In this document: positions 31,635-44,370 of the stretch, piece by piece
Layout: each line of letters opens with the position of its first letter
Numbering within the stretch: position 1 is the first letter of the stretch
From: Mytilus californianus
Taxonomy: Eukaryota > Mollusca > Bivalvia > Mytilida > Mytilidae
DNA: 64,000 nt
Reading direction: 5' to 3'
Assembly (NCBI RefSeq): GCF_021869535.1
Contig: NW_026262712.1
Coordinates: 105,459,640 to 105,523,639, forward strand
Made by a program: the position numbers and the translations under genes
The notes under the pieces: model-generated
The model's input: the letters and a program-made list of their open reading frames with translations, nothing else
Database searches by the model: none
What the model was told of the DNA's origin: nothing

Positions 31635-33878
31635 CATAATAGAGTTGTAAAATTGGTCCTGTCTGCACTCCTTCTTGAATATTTTGTCTGTAGATGTTCT
31701 TTCGTAGTTTAAAAGAGAAAATAAGACACGATACGTAGGTTGGAAAATGTAGGTGGGATCGACAATGTCAGAACCATTGGTGTTTTTAATTTCAAAATGT
31801 ATGTCTATACTGATATCGTCTGCTAAATTTTCATGTGGATTGTTACATTCTTTACAAAATACATTTTTATAAGGGGCATGATATTCTATTTCAGGAAGAT
31901 TAATGCAGTTTTTCAAAGCATACTCGTTGTACAGGAGTTCTGGCCACATTCCAGTTTGATTACAAGTAGTATACACAATTTCTGTGTTAATTTCAGGATT
32001 ACATATTTTGCAGAATGGATTTTCACCATTTTTTGGTACGACTAAACGTTCACATGCCCATCTGATGTTATAGTCTAACTTTTGCAATTTTCCTGTAGAA
32101 TTACATTTACTGAAGCTTTTATCTCCACACTCAACAGTATTACCTGATGGTTTAAGATCTATTGTACATTTATTTTTCATCGCAAATTTGAAATATTCCT
32201 GTAAAGAAATATGAATGACATACGGAATATATGTTCTGCAAGAAATAGAAAATTTCCATATTTCTATATCATTTGTAATCTCCTCCTCTATGAACGTTAC
32301 GTTTATTTCTTTATATTGGCATAAATAGCAAAAGATATTTTTGAATGGAATATCATCTTTAATAAATTTCACTGGTAAAATGTTCAACAGGTTCTGGTTA
32401 GAGTTCTGTTTACAAAGCATGTGTAACCGAGACTGTGGAAAATTGGAACAATCATCATAAACTATATATGTTTTCCTATTCAGTGAGTATTTATCCAAAG
32501 TGCAGGTTTTACTAGGCTCAAAAAGTTTGTCAATGCAACAAGGATTAAAATATGACCGATGTCTAACGCTACAATGGACATCGCAGTCACAGTTCTCTAG
32601 TTCTGTAAACGTTGAGTAGTTTTTACAAAATAATTCACGTCCAGAAAATGCCAAGTACTTAGAATATATGTCTAACAAATCATCTATGTACATGTCTAAT
32701 TGGCTTGAGTTTGAAAAATCATCCAAAGGTTTAGTAAGAAAATGTACCAAAGATTCATTAACATAACTGGAATATTCAATGTCCGAATTTTTGGCCAGCG
32801 TGTAAAGTATATATTTCAAATTTAATTTCTTAATTTTGAATAGATATTCGAACTGACCATGTGTTTCTACATCATACGTTACATCAATAAAGTTATACTG
32901 CGTTAGTTTGTCATTGTTTCTATTACAAAAGTAACAGTATATATTCTTGAAGTTACCTATTACTTGAGTTCTTGGTGTTTCAAGACATAGCTTTTCCAGC
33001 TCTAGATCATATGGGTGCCACAAACATGTATCATTGCAATTCGAAATATAATGGTCACCATACAGGGGTGGATTACAAAGATAACAAAAAATGTTTTTGA
33101 AGTAATCAAAATTATGATCGTAAGTCTGACATGCGTGATCTATGTCTGAATCGTATGATTTCCATGTGCCAGAAATGTTACATGAATTAATCCCATAGAA
33201 GAGCCTCGAGTTTTCAATGCTGCATGATCTGAGATTCAATTCTTTCGTTGAGTCTTTTATATAGGCTATACTACAATTATTATCAATCGAAACATTATAA
33301 AGGTCATCATATGATGACATGAAATTAAAATCTACTGACTGGCGGCAATCAATACCAATTCCCCATGCCAATAGATCTTCTGGAGTCTCTTTGTGACAGA
33401 CTGAACAATAATTGTTCCTATACGTTAGACCTGTTTTCAATGATGTCAGGGGCATATTTCTAATAAGGTTGTTCCAATTATCCTCAACATAACATACATT
33501 ACGATCATTTTCAATGGAACCTTGTGGACAAGATGTGACCATTAAAACGGAAGGATTTCTATATTTGTTGATGCTGATTGGATAATTATTGTTTACGTTC
33601 CACCACAATCCTTTAAGTATACCTGGATTTACACATGAAATATTGAGTGCATAAAATACTTCAGGACAACAGTTGCCATACTGAATACACCTAATGTTAC
33701 AACTGCATAAAGGACAAAGACCAAACTTTCCCATAACAAATGAAGATCTGCTCGTTTCACTGCTACTGCAACTATAATGTCCACACATTGACGAATATTG
33801 TATCATAATCTGTGTTATGTTCAATAAATTAACTGAATTAAACACCAGTAATGGAAAGAGTCCTCTTATTAAAATCAT
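31635..33878 (-). CDS. Same receptor gene, exon 1: signal peptide and cysteine-rich ectodomain
   Basis: I chose the ATG at 33878-33876 because it opens a signal peptide (MILIRGLFPLLVFNSVNLLN); the frame is open 71 codons further upstream but that part is unlikely to be translated. The exon encodes 748 residues up to donor GTAATA at 31634, phase 0. Near the N-terminus CPLCSCNIRCIQYGNCCPE is somatomedin-B-like in spacing. A module of the type KN-I/V-F/Y-C-x2-C then recurs (FKNIFCYLCNPP, FKNIYCYFCNRN, FKNIFCYLCQYK, YKNVFCKECNNP), with related CSVCHKE and FCKICNPE. The module end QDQFYNSIM continues into HTCSDLTC of exon 2. Such ectodomains are expanded in bivalve receptors; recognition function is inferred. 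Confidence 0.8.
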
Positions 33879-35339
33879 GTTACTGTTGAAAGTTAATTCT
33901 GAAAAAAAAAACAAGAAGTGGTATTCAGAACTGATTTTAATTATTTTAAAAAGCAATTTCTTTTGATGTTGATGTTGCTCAATTGCTGTCTCATTGACTA
34001 AAACTTCACATCTCCTTTTATTCACAATTGTAAAGGCACTGCACAGTAAGTGCCCCATAGCAATCACTCCATTTGTCTCTCTATCTGTCATCCTGCCAGT
34101 CCGTCCGTCAGCAATTCCATGTCGTAAATAAAACCTTGCTTCAACCGATTCACGTCAATTGTAACCTTAACGGTAATATTGATTGTAAAAGAAAAGTTCA
34201 TTTCGATATTTTTGGTAAACTTTTCGCAAAAAAGGGTGGTTAAAAAAATAGATTTTGTTAAAAAAAAATACACAAACTTTAAGAAAATTATGTGGGTCCT
34301 ATGATTTCAACAATCATAAGAATTTAGTCAACAAATGTCATTTATAACTGACTCTTAGTTTGAAAAAAAATAGTTTTTGTGAATAATAAAAATTAGTTTT
34401 AGTTAAAAACAAATCACAAATCTTTATAAAATTCTCTTTTTGTTAGAGTTTCAAAGAATTCGAAGGATTTTAACGAAAATTGATAAATAGGTTCACTGGG
34501 AAATTCCAAATTGTTCCCTTTGACAATTTGGATAAAACATTTACTTTTGTTTAGAAAATTACAAATTTTGAAAATTTCATCTTTGTGCTTGGATTTAAAA
34601 AAAAATTGAAAATTGAAAACGAAGGTATAATCTGATTTGCCAAGTTGATTAACAGTTTTAAAATTAGTTGAGCAGGGTAATTATTTTCAAAGATATCTTT
34701 CACACTTTTTTAATGTCATTCGTGTGCTTTATATAATACTGTGGATTGGTTGTAATGCACACATTAATATTTGTATACGGAATATTTCTCGTAGTCGAAT
34801 GCACAAACGTCAAAGTGATTAAAACTTAAAGAAACATTAATAATATGAAAAACTCATCTTGAATTCATTCCTGTTGTCAAACTGTACGGGAAAGTGATAC
34901 TACATGGACAGATATTACTTTCTTCAAATCTGTATTAACTATTTGTTTTCTGTGTCTTTCACTAAAATGTGTGAGCGGACCTTGCCGACATGAATTTTTT
35001 TTAAGTTTCGTACATTTTTTCACGGGCGAAATGAAATTGACCAAAACTAAAAATAAGTTTATGACAAGCCAGTCGACAAGTATTTAATGAAAGACTCAAT
35101 GTATGTATGTAACGTTTGATATAAGAAAATCTCAATAGTGATAATATATTGTTTCGTAACTGATGAGTTTAGCTTTATATATAAAGATGTTAAGGTATAG
35201 ACATTTAAACACCTAACATTTTTACCAGTTAAGTAATTTTAGGAAATTTTTGATGTCGATTTTTTTAACTCTTGATAGACATATTACAAAAAAGAAACAC
35301 AACAGTTTAGGTGTTCTATAAACAGTTGAAAACCGGAGC
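33879..35339. other. Upstream flank of the receptor gene
   Basis: The frame is open up to 34091, but without a convincing exon. The remainder is AT-rich with no repeat or exon recognised. The promoter should lie here for minus-strand transcription; no clear TATA box or initiator could be singled out. Confidence 0.4.
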
Positions 35340-35520
35340 ACTTGCGATCATCTCAGGTTTTTGGTGGCGTTCCTGTTGCTAAGTCTATAGTTTTCCAAAT
35401 TGTGTTTTGTATACTGTGTCTTTTCTTTAGGTCGTTTTTCGTTTATTTTCCATGACGTTGTCAGTTTGTTTTCCACTAATGAGTTTGAATGTTCCTTTGG
35501 TATATTTTGCCTCTCTCTTG
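35340..35520 (+). repeat. Family B tail fragment, diverged
   Basis: GATCATCTCAGGTTTTTGGT, TTGTCAGTTTGTTTTCCACT and GAGTTTGAATGTTCCTTTGG match the reverse of the family B copies at 13073-13370 and 46925-47095, with many changes. Confidence 0.65.
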
Positions 35521-37377
35521 AGATTTTATTGAAAAGTAGTATTATACATACTAAAGTATACCTGTGACACGCCATGACATTTTTAGGCTTATTGTAATGT
35601 AGCGTCATTGATATAACGAAGGTATTCAAAGTGAATGTCATGTCACATAATGAATGGTGTTAAATTAACGATTTCTATAATGAATTTCAATTCTGTGATT
35701 TCAATATTACACTTGGAAATAAATAAAGTTTTGTTTGTTTGTAGAAAGCGAATTAATTAAAAAAAAAGGTGACAAGAAATGTTTTCTTTCGTATTCCTTC
35801 ACAATGACATAACATTTCTTGAATAATGATGATTCAATGGTGAGTAATCAGTTTTAGGATTTGCATTTCAAAAATGATGGCCATCAAACACTACTGAAGA
35901 GATATTAATAGTACAGTTGGTACTATTACTGTTAAAATAGACCACTGACAACAGACATCACAGTATGGGAACATCAGTAAACTAATGTCTACATATAAAA
36001 ATATTATCTTAAGTTGAAGAATTTTGTGAACAGCTGTTATCATGTTTATTTCCCTACTTTTAACCTTTTACCTCTTTTCAACTTATGTTTTTTATTACTC
36101 TTCTGTGTATTGTCTAAGCAAGCAATATAATCATAAAAAAGGTTTTCTTCTAATTCTATATTATATTTATATTTCAAACTTACAGTTATTACAGAAGTTA
36201 AGCTCCTTTTGACATCACAGTATTCCTATTAGTTGATTGTGGTGTGCTGCGCGATAGAGGTGACAGATGTCTGAAGACCGATTAAGTCGTGTGTCATATT
36301 TATATCATCCAACATCCAATATATGTACTAATTAGTTGTTTTATTTGAAACTATTCCTGGAAGTATATAATTTTTCATTAAAACTATGAAATGAGTGCTT
36401 TCTGAATAATTATTTGCTCAATACAAATTGATCTCTCATGACTAATACAAAATTCTATTATATGATAACTGTGAAATTAGTTCTTTCTAAAGCAAATGTT
36501 GGCTCTGTGCATGCATATTCATTAAGGAATGATGTGTCCATCAACAAGGCGAATTTAGTTTCCATTAACTTGAAAATACTGAATTATGATTTTCGGATTA
36601 CCTTTTCCCCTCCTATGAAATTGTTTAAATGCATAATATTCCTATCAATTTTCCAAATCTCTAATCAAGAATGTTTGAGTTGGTTCTGTTGTTTTTGCGT
36701 TTATTTATTTCTGAAATTATAACCAAAAATTTACAAAGAACTGAAATCCGTATTTATTTTCCTTTGCTTGCGCGCGTCTGGCGTACCAAATTATAAGACT
36801 GGTATATTGAATATTTTTTTTCCACGGCTGTAAGTTATATCTAGTGTCGTCCATCTTTCATAGAAATTTAAAATGGCACTCATACCACATCTTCCTATAT
36901 CTAATTACATTGGTGCAATAAAATACCGTGATTTCCAGTGAAATAAAAACCAATAATTTCACATGTGAAATAAATCCGATATTTCACTCCTCTGACGTCA
37001 AACAACAAAGGGTGTTGCCTAGACATTGTCGATGACGTTTCATCACAATGTATTGGGAATGTGTATAAACAGATATCTTTCCTTATATTTTATACGTTAT
37101 TTCAATTAAAAAGCCCATGGTCAACGTAATAAAATGTAATAATTCGTGACCGAACAACACTGATAATTAACTCATTGGTCAATTAATGTTTTGTTTGGTA
37201 ATAAGTTGAAAATCTTTCGATAGGTGAATTCTTCGATTAGTTATTTTATAAACAATGGTTACAAGAATGGGAAAGATCTTGGATACCAATTCTATGTTTT
37301 GCGATTTTTTCAATTGACTTTCACCTCTCCCAAATGATACCGAATCTATTTTGTGATGGCTGGAGGTTTAGAACATA
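35521..37377. other. Unassigned stretch with repeat scraps
   Basis: No exon recognised. GCGCGTCTGGCGTACCAAAT at about 36772 is the end of a common bivalve repeat. A family A tail end (GGCACTCATACCACATCTTC) lies at about 36873-36900. Confidence 0.5.
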
Positions 37378-37500
37378 TTGGCTTGCATGATATCCACATA
37401 CCTGTACTCTAAGGCTTCTGACAAACATCAATATCTGTACTTCAAAAACTGCCATCCTGCCCAATGTAATAAAATTATACAGTACAACGAAGCACTAAAG
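37378..37500 (+). pseudogene. Penelope-like RT fragment
   Basis: IHTYLYSKASDKHQYLYFKN and CHPAQCNKIIQYNEAL resemble the RT C-terminal segment of Penelope-like elements (L-x-T-x-x-Y-x-K, H-Q-Y-L, HP..). Only about 40 residues remain, and the sequence loses similarity after INNKTRQRS. Confidence 0.6.
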
Positions 37501-37628
37501 ATCAACAACAAAACACGACAGAGGTCCCTCCACGTAGTCCAATGTACCACCCATTTGTGAAATTCAGCCCCAATGTGATTAGGGAAAAAATGAAAATTGT
37601 TTCCAGAACGTATCAAATATGTTTCACG

Positions 37629-37660
<32 letters not shown>

Positions 37661-37661
37661 T
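37629..37661 (+). repeat. Poly-C run
   Basis: About 32 consecutive C. The length is likely unreliable in an assembly. Confidence 0.9.
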
Positions 37662-38069
37662 TGAATAGCATTCTACAACCAGATGATCTAAGGAATCTGT
37701 TGCTTCAGGTTAAAGAGTATAAGTTTAATACTGCTTCTGGAGAATGTCATTGGTCTTTGAAGACTCTTCTTTCTTCTATCGACGATTACCCAAATGTTGC
37801 TTAACAACCGTCCATGATGAATATTTTGTTTTCCTCAAAGAAAATTGCTTTTCACAGAACAATCTTTATTTTTCAGCGGATTTGTATAATGGATTTTGCG
37901 ATGATGCATTTTCAAGATTCCAATTTATTTGCACCTAACAAAATAAGTTTATTGACTACTTGTCTTTTATCAAAAATATTTATTTATATCTTACATTAAT
38001 ATTTTTAGCTCAATATTATAATGTATGTATAAATAAATGTATAACAAACATAAAAGCTTAACTGATAAA

Positions 38070-38071
38070 AC

Positions 38072-38140
<69 letters not shown>

Positions 38141-38220
38141 CATCGTCGTCGTCGTCGTCGTCGTCGTCACCATCATCACCATTGCCCTCGTCATCATCAT
38201 CATCATCTTCGTCATCTTCA
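38070..38220 (+). repeat. (ATC)n / (GTC)n microsatellite
   Basis: An ATC repeat of about 22 units is followed by CGT/GTC and mixed CATCAC and CATCAT units. Long Asp, Ile or Met runs in the translations are artefacts of this. Confidence 0.95.
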
Positions 38221-38859
38221 TCAACAAAAGTCGTTTTAAGAGGTGTTTTATGCTGTATCACATTCTGTATGCCTACAAACTAACTCTACCGTAATTAATT
38301 GTCGTTTTCTTTCAGGACATTCAGCACTAGTCATACTGGGAATTCATTTTTCCTGAGGTAAACACAGACTATGGATAATATGTTGATTATTTCTTCTATT
38401 ATTTATACATTTTAAATGTTAACTGATACTTAATGAAATATTATATTTACATGTAATCAGTTAAAGTCTAAGCTAGAATCACATGATTTGAAGGTCCGAC
38501 ATAAAATGTAGTTGAACGTCTTCATCTCGTTTCAATTTTGAAGATTGGTCCGCAATTTACATTCATGCAATATGCCTTTCATCTACGTAGCTATTCGAAG
38601 TGCTGATACTTTCATCGGTAAAAAAATCCCCAGCGGTTGTTCTTAGGGGAAAAGTATAGACAAATGTACTATGACATTCTAAAACATCAGTGTGAAATAA
38701 ACGTATTCTAAACTTTGGAGCTGTAATATTTTTTTATACGACAATCAATATCACAACTAGTATTGTTCAAATTTTGACATTCATTATTTAGATGATATAA
38801 TGAAAAAAAGACGACAGTAGTTTACTGGTGTTCTATACTAGTAAATCCGTAGGGGATAT

Positions 38860-39015
38860 GCTAGTTATTAGACAAAAACCTTAGGGAAAAAAGTAAAATA
38901 ACAAAAATACCGAGCTCCAAGGAAAATTCAAAACGGAAATTATCTTATCAAATGGCAAAATCAAAAGTTCAAACACATCAAATGAATGTCAGAGCACAAC
39001 AACCATCGCAATAAA
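38860..39015 (-). repeat. Penelope-like family C tail fragment
   Basis: AGTAAAATAACAAAAATACC, GAAAATTCAAAACGGAAATT and TCAAACACATCAAATGAATG match 47800-47900 and 42765-42865; sense is on the minus strand. Confidence 0.75.
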
Positions 39016-39399
39016 TATAAGAGACAATACAGTATCGACTGCATAATAGATCTAGGGATAAAATGCGTCACAAGTTTATAGGAAAAAAGTTGTATTACAT
39101 TAATAGCTCACAAGGAAAGTATCAATTTGAAATTTCGATCTGTTTTCGTTAAATAGCTAAATGCACTTAATGCTCGCTTAGCAAGTTACAACTTTCAGCT
39201 ATATTGAATTTCAAATGCGACGAACTAACTGTTATAACATATATAAGATCCTTGCGTATTTGTTTTATCGATATTGACATGTTTTTTTTTGTTTTGTTTT
39301 TGTATTAATTAATTAAATTAAGATATAGCAATGTATTGTTATACAGGTGTTATCACTTATGGCTAAACATCCTGTAGATACTTATATCTTGGCATTGCA

Positions 39400-39756
39400 C
39401 AAGGTCATGTTTTCCTAGACCCTATTCGTAATTCATTAGTTATATAGTCATTTATTTTGTGTCTTGGGTACATGATTTTTATTAGTTGTTATTGGCTTTT
39501 GACTAGCTTTCCAAAGGGTACTTTGTGTACTTCGTGTTTTTTTTTGTGTGAATTGTTTGTGCTTTATAATCTGATGAATCGAACCCTTTTCAACTTATTT
39601 TTATAGTTCTTATGTGGTGCTGTTACACCCTTGTCCAAGGTTACGGTCAGGATTGCGCTCCAGCAAACAGGTTTCAACCCGCCTAATTAAGTATGTGTCT
39701 GTCCAAGTCAGTAGCCTGTAATTCGGTTGTTGTCGTTTTTTCTGTACAGTGAAACC
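39400..39756 (+). repeat. Family A tail, left part, split by a Tigger-like element
   Basis: This carries ATTAGTTGTTATTGGCTTTT, TGCTGTTACACCCTTGTCCA, TGTCCAAGTCAGTAGCCTGT and GGTTGTTGTCGTTTTT, then stops at TCTGTA just before CAGTGAAACC. The continuation appears at 41463-41530. Confidence 0.7.
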
Positions 39757-41462
39757 TGTCCAAACCGAACACCCTCGGGACTTTGTGTTTTGTTCGATTG
39801 TAGAGGTAAACGGAAGTGGATAGTTTGAAATCCTTTTGACACTGACGAAGGATCACAGGTATTTTCATGTTGATTTCAATATTAAATAAAATAAAAATAA
39901 AACAGAGCAAAAAGATATTTATAGATGCAGAAAAAAACACAATTAAAATTCTAATAATCAAGTGCAAGTTCAAACTGTTCATCGATCCGGCTCCTCGTCA
40001 ATGAAGGAGAATAATCATCCAATGTTGTCGGGTATGTAGCAAGTTTGTATTTCACAATGATGTCCTCGGTCATTGAAATCCTTTGTTCTGTTTGATATAA
40101 GTAACGATTATCCCTATAAATAGAAACAGTTTGTCAACAAATCCAAAATACTAGTGTGGTTCATTTCCGAACCTGGTTGAACCTCTGATTGAATTTTCTG
40201 TCTACATTGTCGCATGATTCAATTAACGTATATCCAATTGATTTCCTGATAAAGTCCGATCCCAATCGCAGTCAAATGCTGATTCCGTGGCTAAATTATC
40301 ACCAACATCGTCAGTTTCAGTTATTTGCACACTTGGGTCCTTTGACCTTAACTAAATAAGCTAACGGTATGTCATCATCCGGGTCTTCAGACTCATCTTC
40401 ATTTGATTGGGTCTCTAAGGGGAATCCCATATCACGAAAGCATGATTCAATTGTTGTGGATTTGGTTTTGTTTCACGACTTTTTAATTCAGTGAATGGCT
40501 TTCAGAACGTTAATATCTTTGCAAAATACAGTCAAGGAATGGCAGTTGTCAATTTGTGGGAGTAAATGTTTCTATACCTCACTTTGAATGCACGAATGAT
40601 ACCAAAATCAAGTGTTTGTAGTTTAGGATTCAAGTCGTATTTGCCAGCAAAACTTTAATTCGACATTACTTAGTTTTTAATTGTGCGAGGGATAAGTTGC
40701 ATTTTCCAGAAAGATAACAATTTTCATAGATTTCTTTCGCATATCACAGTTGATATCCTTTGTCCATTCAATGAAAATTTGTTATTCATCCAGAATTTTA
40801 TGTTAGCCTTCCAAGTCACAAGAAGCGATTTAACATCGAAGTTTCGAAAACATCTTGGTTTATTTGCGTTACTAATGATAAAGGGTTTTAGTTTCTCGCC
40901 TTTAACACTACAACAGTATAACAGTTAGCCTCTGTTTTGACAACTTACACCCTTTGCAGTCTTCCCCACCCTCTGTTAATCTCTTGTCAAAAAGCGCACG
41001 AAAGAAAATGCCTGTTTTATCGGCATTGAACGTATCCCTCGGATCATAATCTTTAACAATACAGGCAATTTATGTTTAAATTTTGCTACAATGTTTAAAT
41101 TCACATCAGCACTTTTCCGGCAAACTTTGAAAAATCCAATACCCAATACCATATCGTAAACGCTTACTTTCAAGCCATCCATTTGAGGCCTTAAACTCGT
41201 GTTAATTTAGCTCACGTGCAAATTCCAGCGCTTTTTCTTGTAGAATATGTCCGCTGAAAGGAATGTTCTTTTCACGAGCGTCCTTAAACCAAAGAAATAG
41301 ACGTTCACTCAAATCGGAAAATTTACTTGACTGGCATGCCATTTCCGCTTACCTCCTATGTTTTCTTCGTATTGAGCACTATATGTATCTTTACGTATGT
41401 CACAAACAGTGGATTTATCAATCCCATATTTCAAACTAAATGTATACTATTTTTTTTTCAAT
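39757..41462 (-). mobile_element. pogo/Tigger-like DNA transposon, degenerate
   Basis: The left terminus CAGTGAAACCTGTCCAAACC after a TA dinucleotide fits a Tc1/mariner-pogo end. The minus strand, read with frame changes, shows a helix-turn-helix piece (GIDKSTVCDIRKDTYSAQYE), a CENP-B-like piece (KNIPFSGHILQEKALEFARE), FKASNGWLES, and a DDE catalytic block FNADKTGIFFRALFDKRL, where the usual NADETGL acidic residue is K. Then GEKLKPFIISNANKPRCF and WKANIKFWMNNKF. Stops and frameshifts are many. The 5' terminal repeat at the right end appears lost. Confidence 0.75.
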
Positions 41463-41530
41463 TGAATTAAGCTGTTGGTTTTCTAGTTTTAATTGTTTTA
41501 CACTTGTAGCTATATATAGTAAACGACAGA
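41463..41530 (+). repeat. Family A tail, right part after the Tigger-like insertion
   Basis: GCTGTTGGTTTTCTAGTTTT and AATTGTTTTACACTTGTAGC align with GCCGTTAGTTTTCTCGTTTG and ATTGTTTTACATTTGTCG of the uninterrupted tails. Confidence 0.55.
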
Positions 41531-41585
41531 CAATGGGACAGAGGGTATGTTATTGTTGAAAAAAGGTTATTTGATCATTGGAGAT

Positions 41586-41780
41586 TTAAAACTCATCACG
41601 TCTGTCGTAGATAATAGTTTGAAGTAATCCATCTGAGTAAATATCAAGGAAAACATCAAGACATGAAGGATATTTTCTTTTTTCAGTAGAATCGGTAATA
41701 TCAAGTTCATTGGGATATATCATAGGCAAGCACTGATCATCAATATATCGGAAAGTGAAATAATGTAAATTCTGCTTCAT
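41586..41780 (-). pseudogene. Penelope-like RT fragment
   Basis: FTFRYIDDQCLPMIYPNELD carries the RT catalytic-type Y-I-D-D, followed by SCLDVFLDIYSDGLLQTIIY and DRRDEF, the I-Y-D-K-R-D-D-F hallmark of this element group. About 64 residues remain. Confidence 0.7.
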
Positions 41781-42759
41781 ACGAAAACAATAACAAGTCG
41801 GTCAGTAGGGGTGAACTATTCTAAAATAACCATTGGAATACCGACTGTCTGTTGAAAAATCATTTCGCCAAACTCAACAAGTATGTTGTCTATAAAAAAT
41901 GCCAGCAGTTTGATGGCGTGGGTGTTGTTGAAATCGCTTTAGTTCTTCACAAAGTCAGATTTTTCATGATTTTATTTTATTTTCTCATTTTTGTAGGTTA
42001 TTTATGGGTGATTATTGTTCTTTAACATTATATATTTTTATATTTCAAATAGCTTGCTTTGATAGTCATTGACGTGAAATAAATTTCTATGTATGCAAAT
42101 TGTGAACAGACTTTTCACTAATGTTTTTTCCTGTGTAGAATCCTTTGGACTGATGCTTGTCTGTTTGTTGTTTTTCATTTTGATCTTGGTCTGTATATTA
42201 AACGTATGGTTGTTGATTTCCGCCTTACTATCTTTTTTTTTTGTGATTTGTAAAATGTATTAAAGATTTGTTAGTTTTAGAAAATGGTAAGTGCTAAGTA
42301 AAATAGACATTTGTGAAATCCTAATATCCTTTCCATCATCCGATTTGGGTTAACGTCAATACCCCAGTATCCTATGTATGGACATGGTCATTAAAGGTAT
42401 GTATAAAAACTAACGAAACATTGAAGCAGCAACACGCATGTTGAAATGAAAATGAAATGTGTTGAAGCAATTAATTAAAAATCAGAGAGAACAAACGCAA
42501 GTGAACTGATGAAAATATTTCATTTATTTCTCTCACATTACTAAAATTAATGCATTTTTACCGAGAAAGGCTTTCATTAAATACCGGGAAGATAACAATC
42601 TTCCTTAAAATTAGCTGATATTATAGGAAATCACTTCGAATACTTCTGTCAACGCACCGACTCTATTTGGAGTTTATTCGATTTCCTATGTTTTTATTTG
42701 TTACCTTAATTTGTCTTTTGATCTCTTCTGTATCGATTTATTAGACTTGAACATCGATA
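41781..42759. other. Unassigned stretch
   Basis: AT-rich. No exon or repeat recognised. Confidence 0.4.
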
Positions 42760-42890
42760 AAAAGTAAAATAACAAAAATACCGAACTCCAACGAAAATTC
42801 AAATCGGGAAGTCCCTTATCAAATGGCAAAATCAAGAGCTCAAACACATCAAACGAATGGAAAACAACTGTCATATGCCTGACTTGGTAA
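42760..42890 (-). repeat. Family C tail fragment
   Basis: AAAAGTAAAATAACAAAAAT, GTCCCTTATCAAATGGCAAA and TCATATGCCTGACTTGGTAA match 47810-47935. Confidence 0.8.
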
Positions 42891-43723
42891 ACGACTGTTG
42901 GATAAAATCGTGTTGTCTTTGATAAGTATTAAAGATGATTACAGAAGAGCACACAAATGTTAGAGGAAAATATCATCATCGTCATCAAAATCGTCGTTGT
43001 CGGTTGTTGCGTCGTAGTCGTCGTCGTTGTTTTTGTTTTAGAAAATAACATTAAGATAATGATTCACTTTAAAATGCCCAAATTATCAAATGCAAATGCA
43101 TTTACCTTATTGTGATGGCGTCATTTGAGTACCTTTGGATTAATAAAGATTTTATGTAAATATAATATATTATTTAGTTTCTGTAAACATTTTACATGTT
43201 TTATTTAATATCAGAATCCGAGCTAGTGATCAAATTAATCTCTTGTCTGTGTTATCTTCTGAGTACTGAAATCTCTTTATCAGATAATACGCGATTGTAA
43301 TACATCTGAATAAATTTTTAATTTTTGATTATACAGTGTGATTTGAGTGAAATGTTTAATACGGTCATGCAAAGTGTCAGTATGCTGATAACAGTTTAGC
43401 AAACACTTGCAGACGAATATCTCATAATGGATAAAACTTTAAATGGAAAAATAACGGATTGTGTTTTATGGAAAATAGACACAAAACTTAACAATTAAAG
43501 ACATTAAAAAATAGTAACACGGCAACACAGTGAATATCATAAATAAGCAAGCAAATCATGTTTGTGTCTATCATGAATCAAACGTTCTCTATATTTTAAA
43601 TCTATACTTAAAACATATCTCTAGAACTTTCAAAATAACAAATTTTCCATAAACTTGCTGTTTAATGTTTTAACGAACAAATATTAAGTGTATTGTACTT
43701 ATACCAAATTTTAGTTATGCACA

Positions 43724-43777
<54 letters not shown>

Positions 43778-44370
43778 TATGTAAATAAATTGTTTATAAA
43801 TATACAAATCAAAAATCCCCATCTGCCAATAGTGAACGCCTTGAAAAAGTTAGGTTAATGTAGGTAATCTTAAATGATAATGACGGGTGAAGGGCGCATC
43901 CTTCTTAGTCATTTATGCTTAGGGTTTATGACCCCTTCTGTAGGCCTGTGTATTATAAAATTTTCAAAAGTGCTACAATATCAAAACAATATAAATACAG
44001 AATAAAAGTGTCGTGCCATTTTGAAAAAATATACCAAAGGGAAATGTTGTTCAAAGCATTACTGTTAAATATTTCATTGCATTTCATAGAAAATTGGGAT
44101 TTGGGGACAAATGAAGCCAAGATTTTTGAAAAACAAACCACAGACTTTATATCAGATGTTTTGGTTATAAAATTTCAAACATAGATTACTCACTTGTTTG
44201 TCCATTATGTGCTAGTGTTTATTGTCTAAAAAAAACCTTTACAATCCCAAAAAACCTCGTGCTGAGTAACTAAAGTAGAGCGCACCCTAGAAGGTGTACT
44301 TGAATGAATCCATTCTTATACTTGTTTTAACCAATCTCTTTTTTCATACTTGTTTTAACCAAGCTCTATT
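42891..44370. other. Unassigned stretch with an (AAT)n microsatellite
   Basis: (ATA)n covers about 43724-43777. No exon was recognised; the 89-codon plus-strand frame at 43915-44184 has no similarity I know. Confidence 0.5.

Noticed and set aside
33879-34091. N-terminal extension of the receptor ectodomain frame
   Set aside because: The signal peptide begins at the internal ATG (33878). The extension has no coding character and would bury the signal.
38037-38294. Long open frames rich in Asp, Ile or Met on both strands
   Set aside because: They are translations of an (ATC)n microsatellite and its mixed flank.
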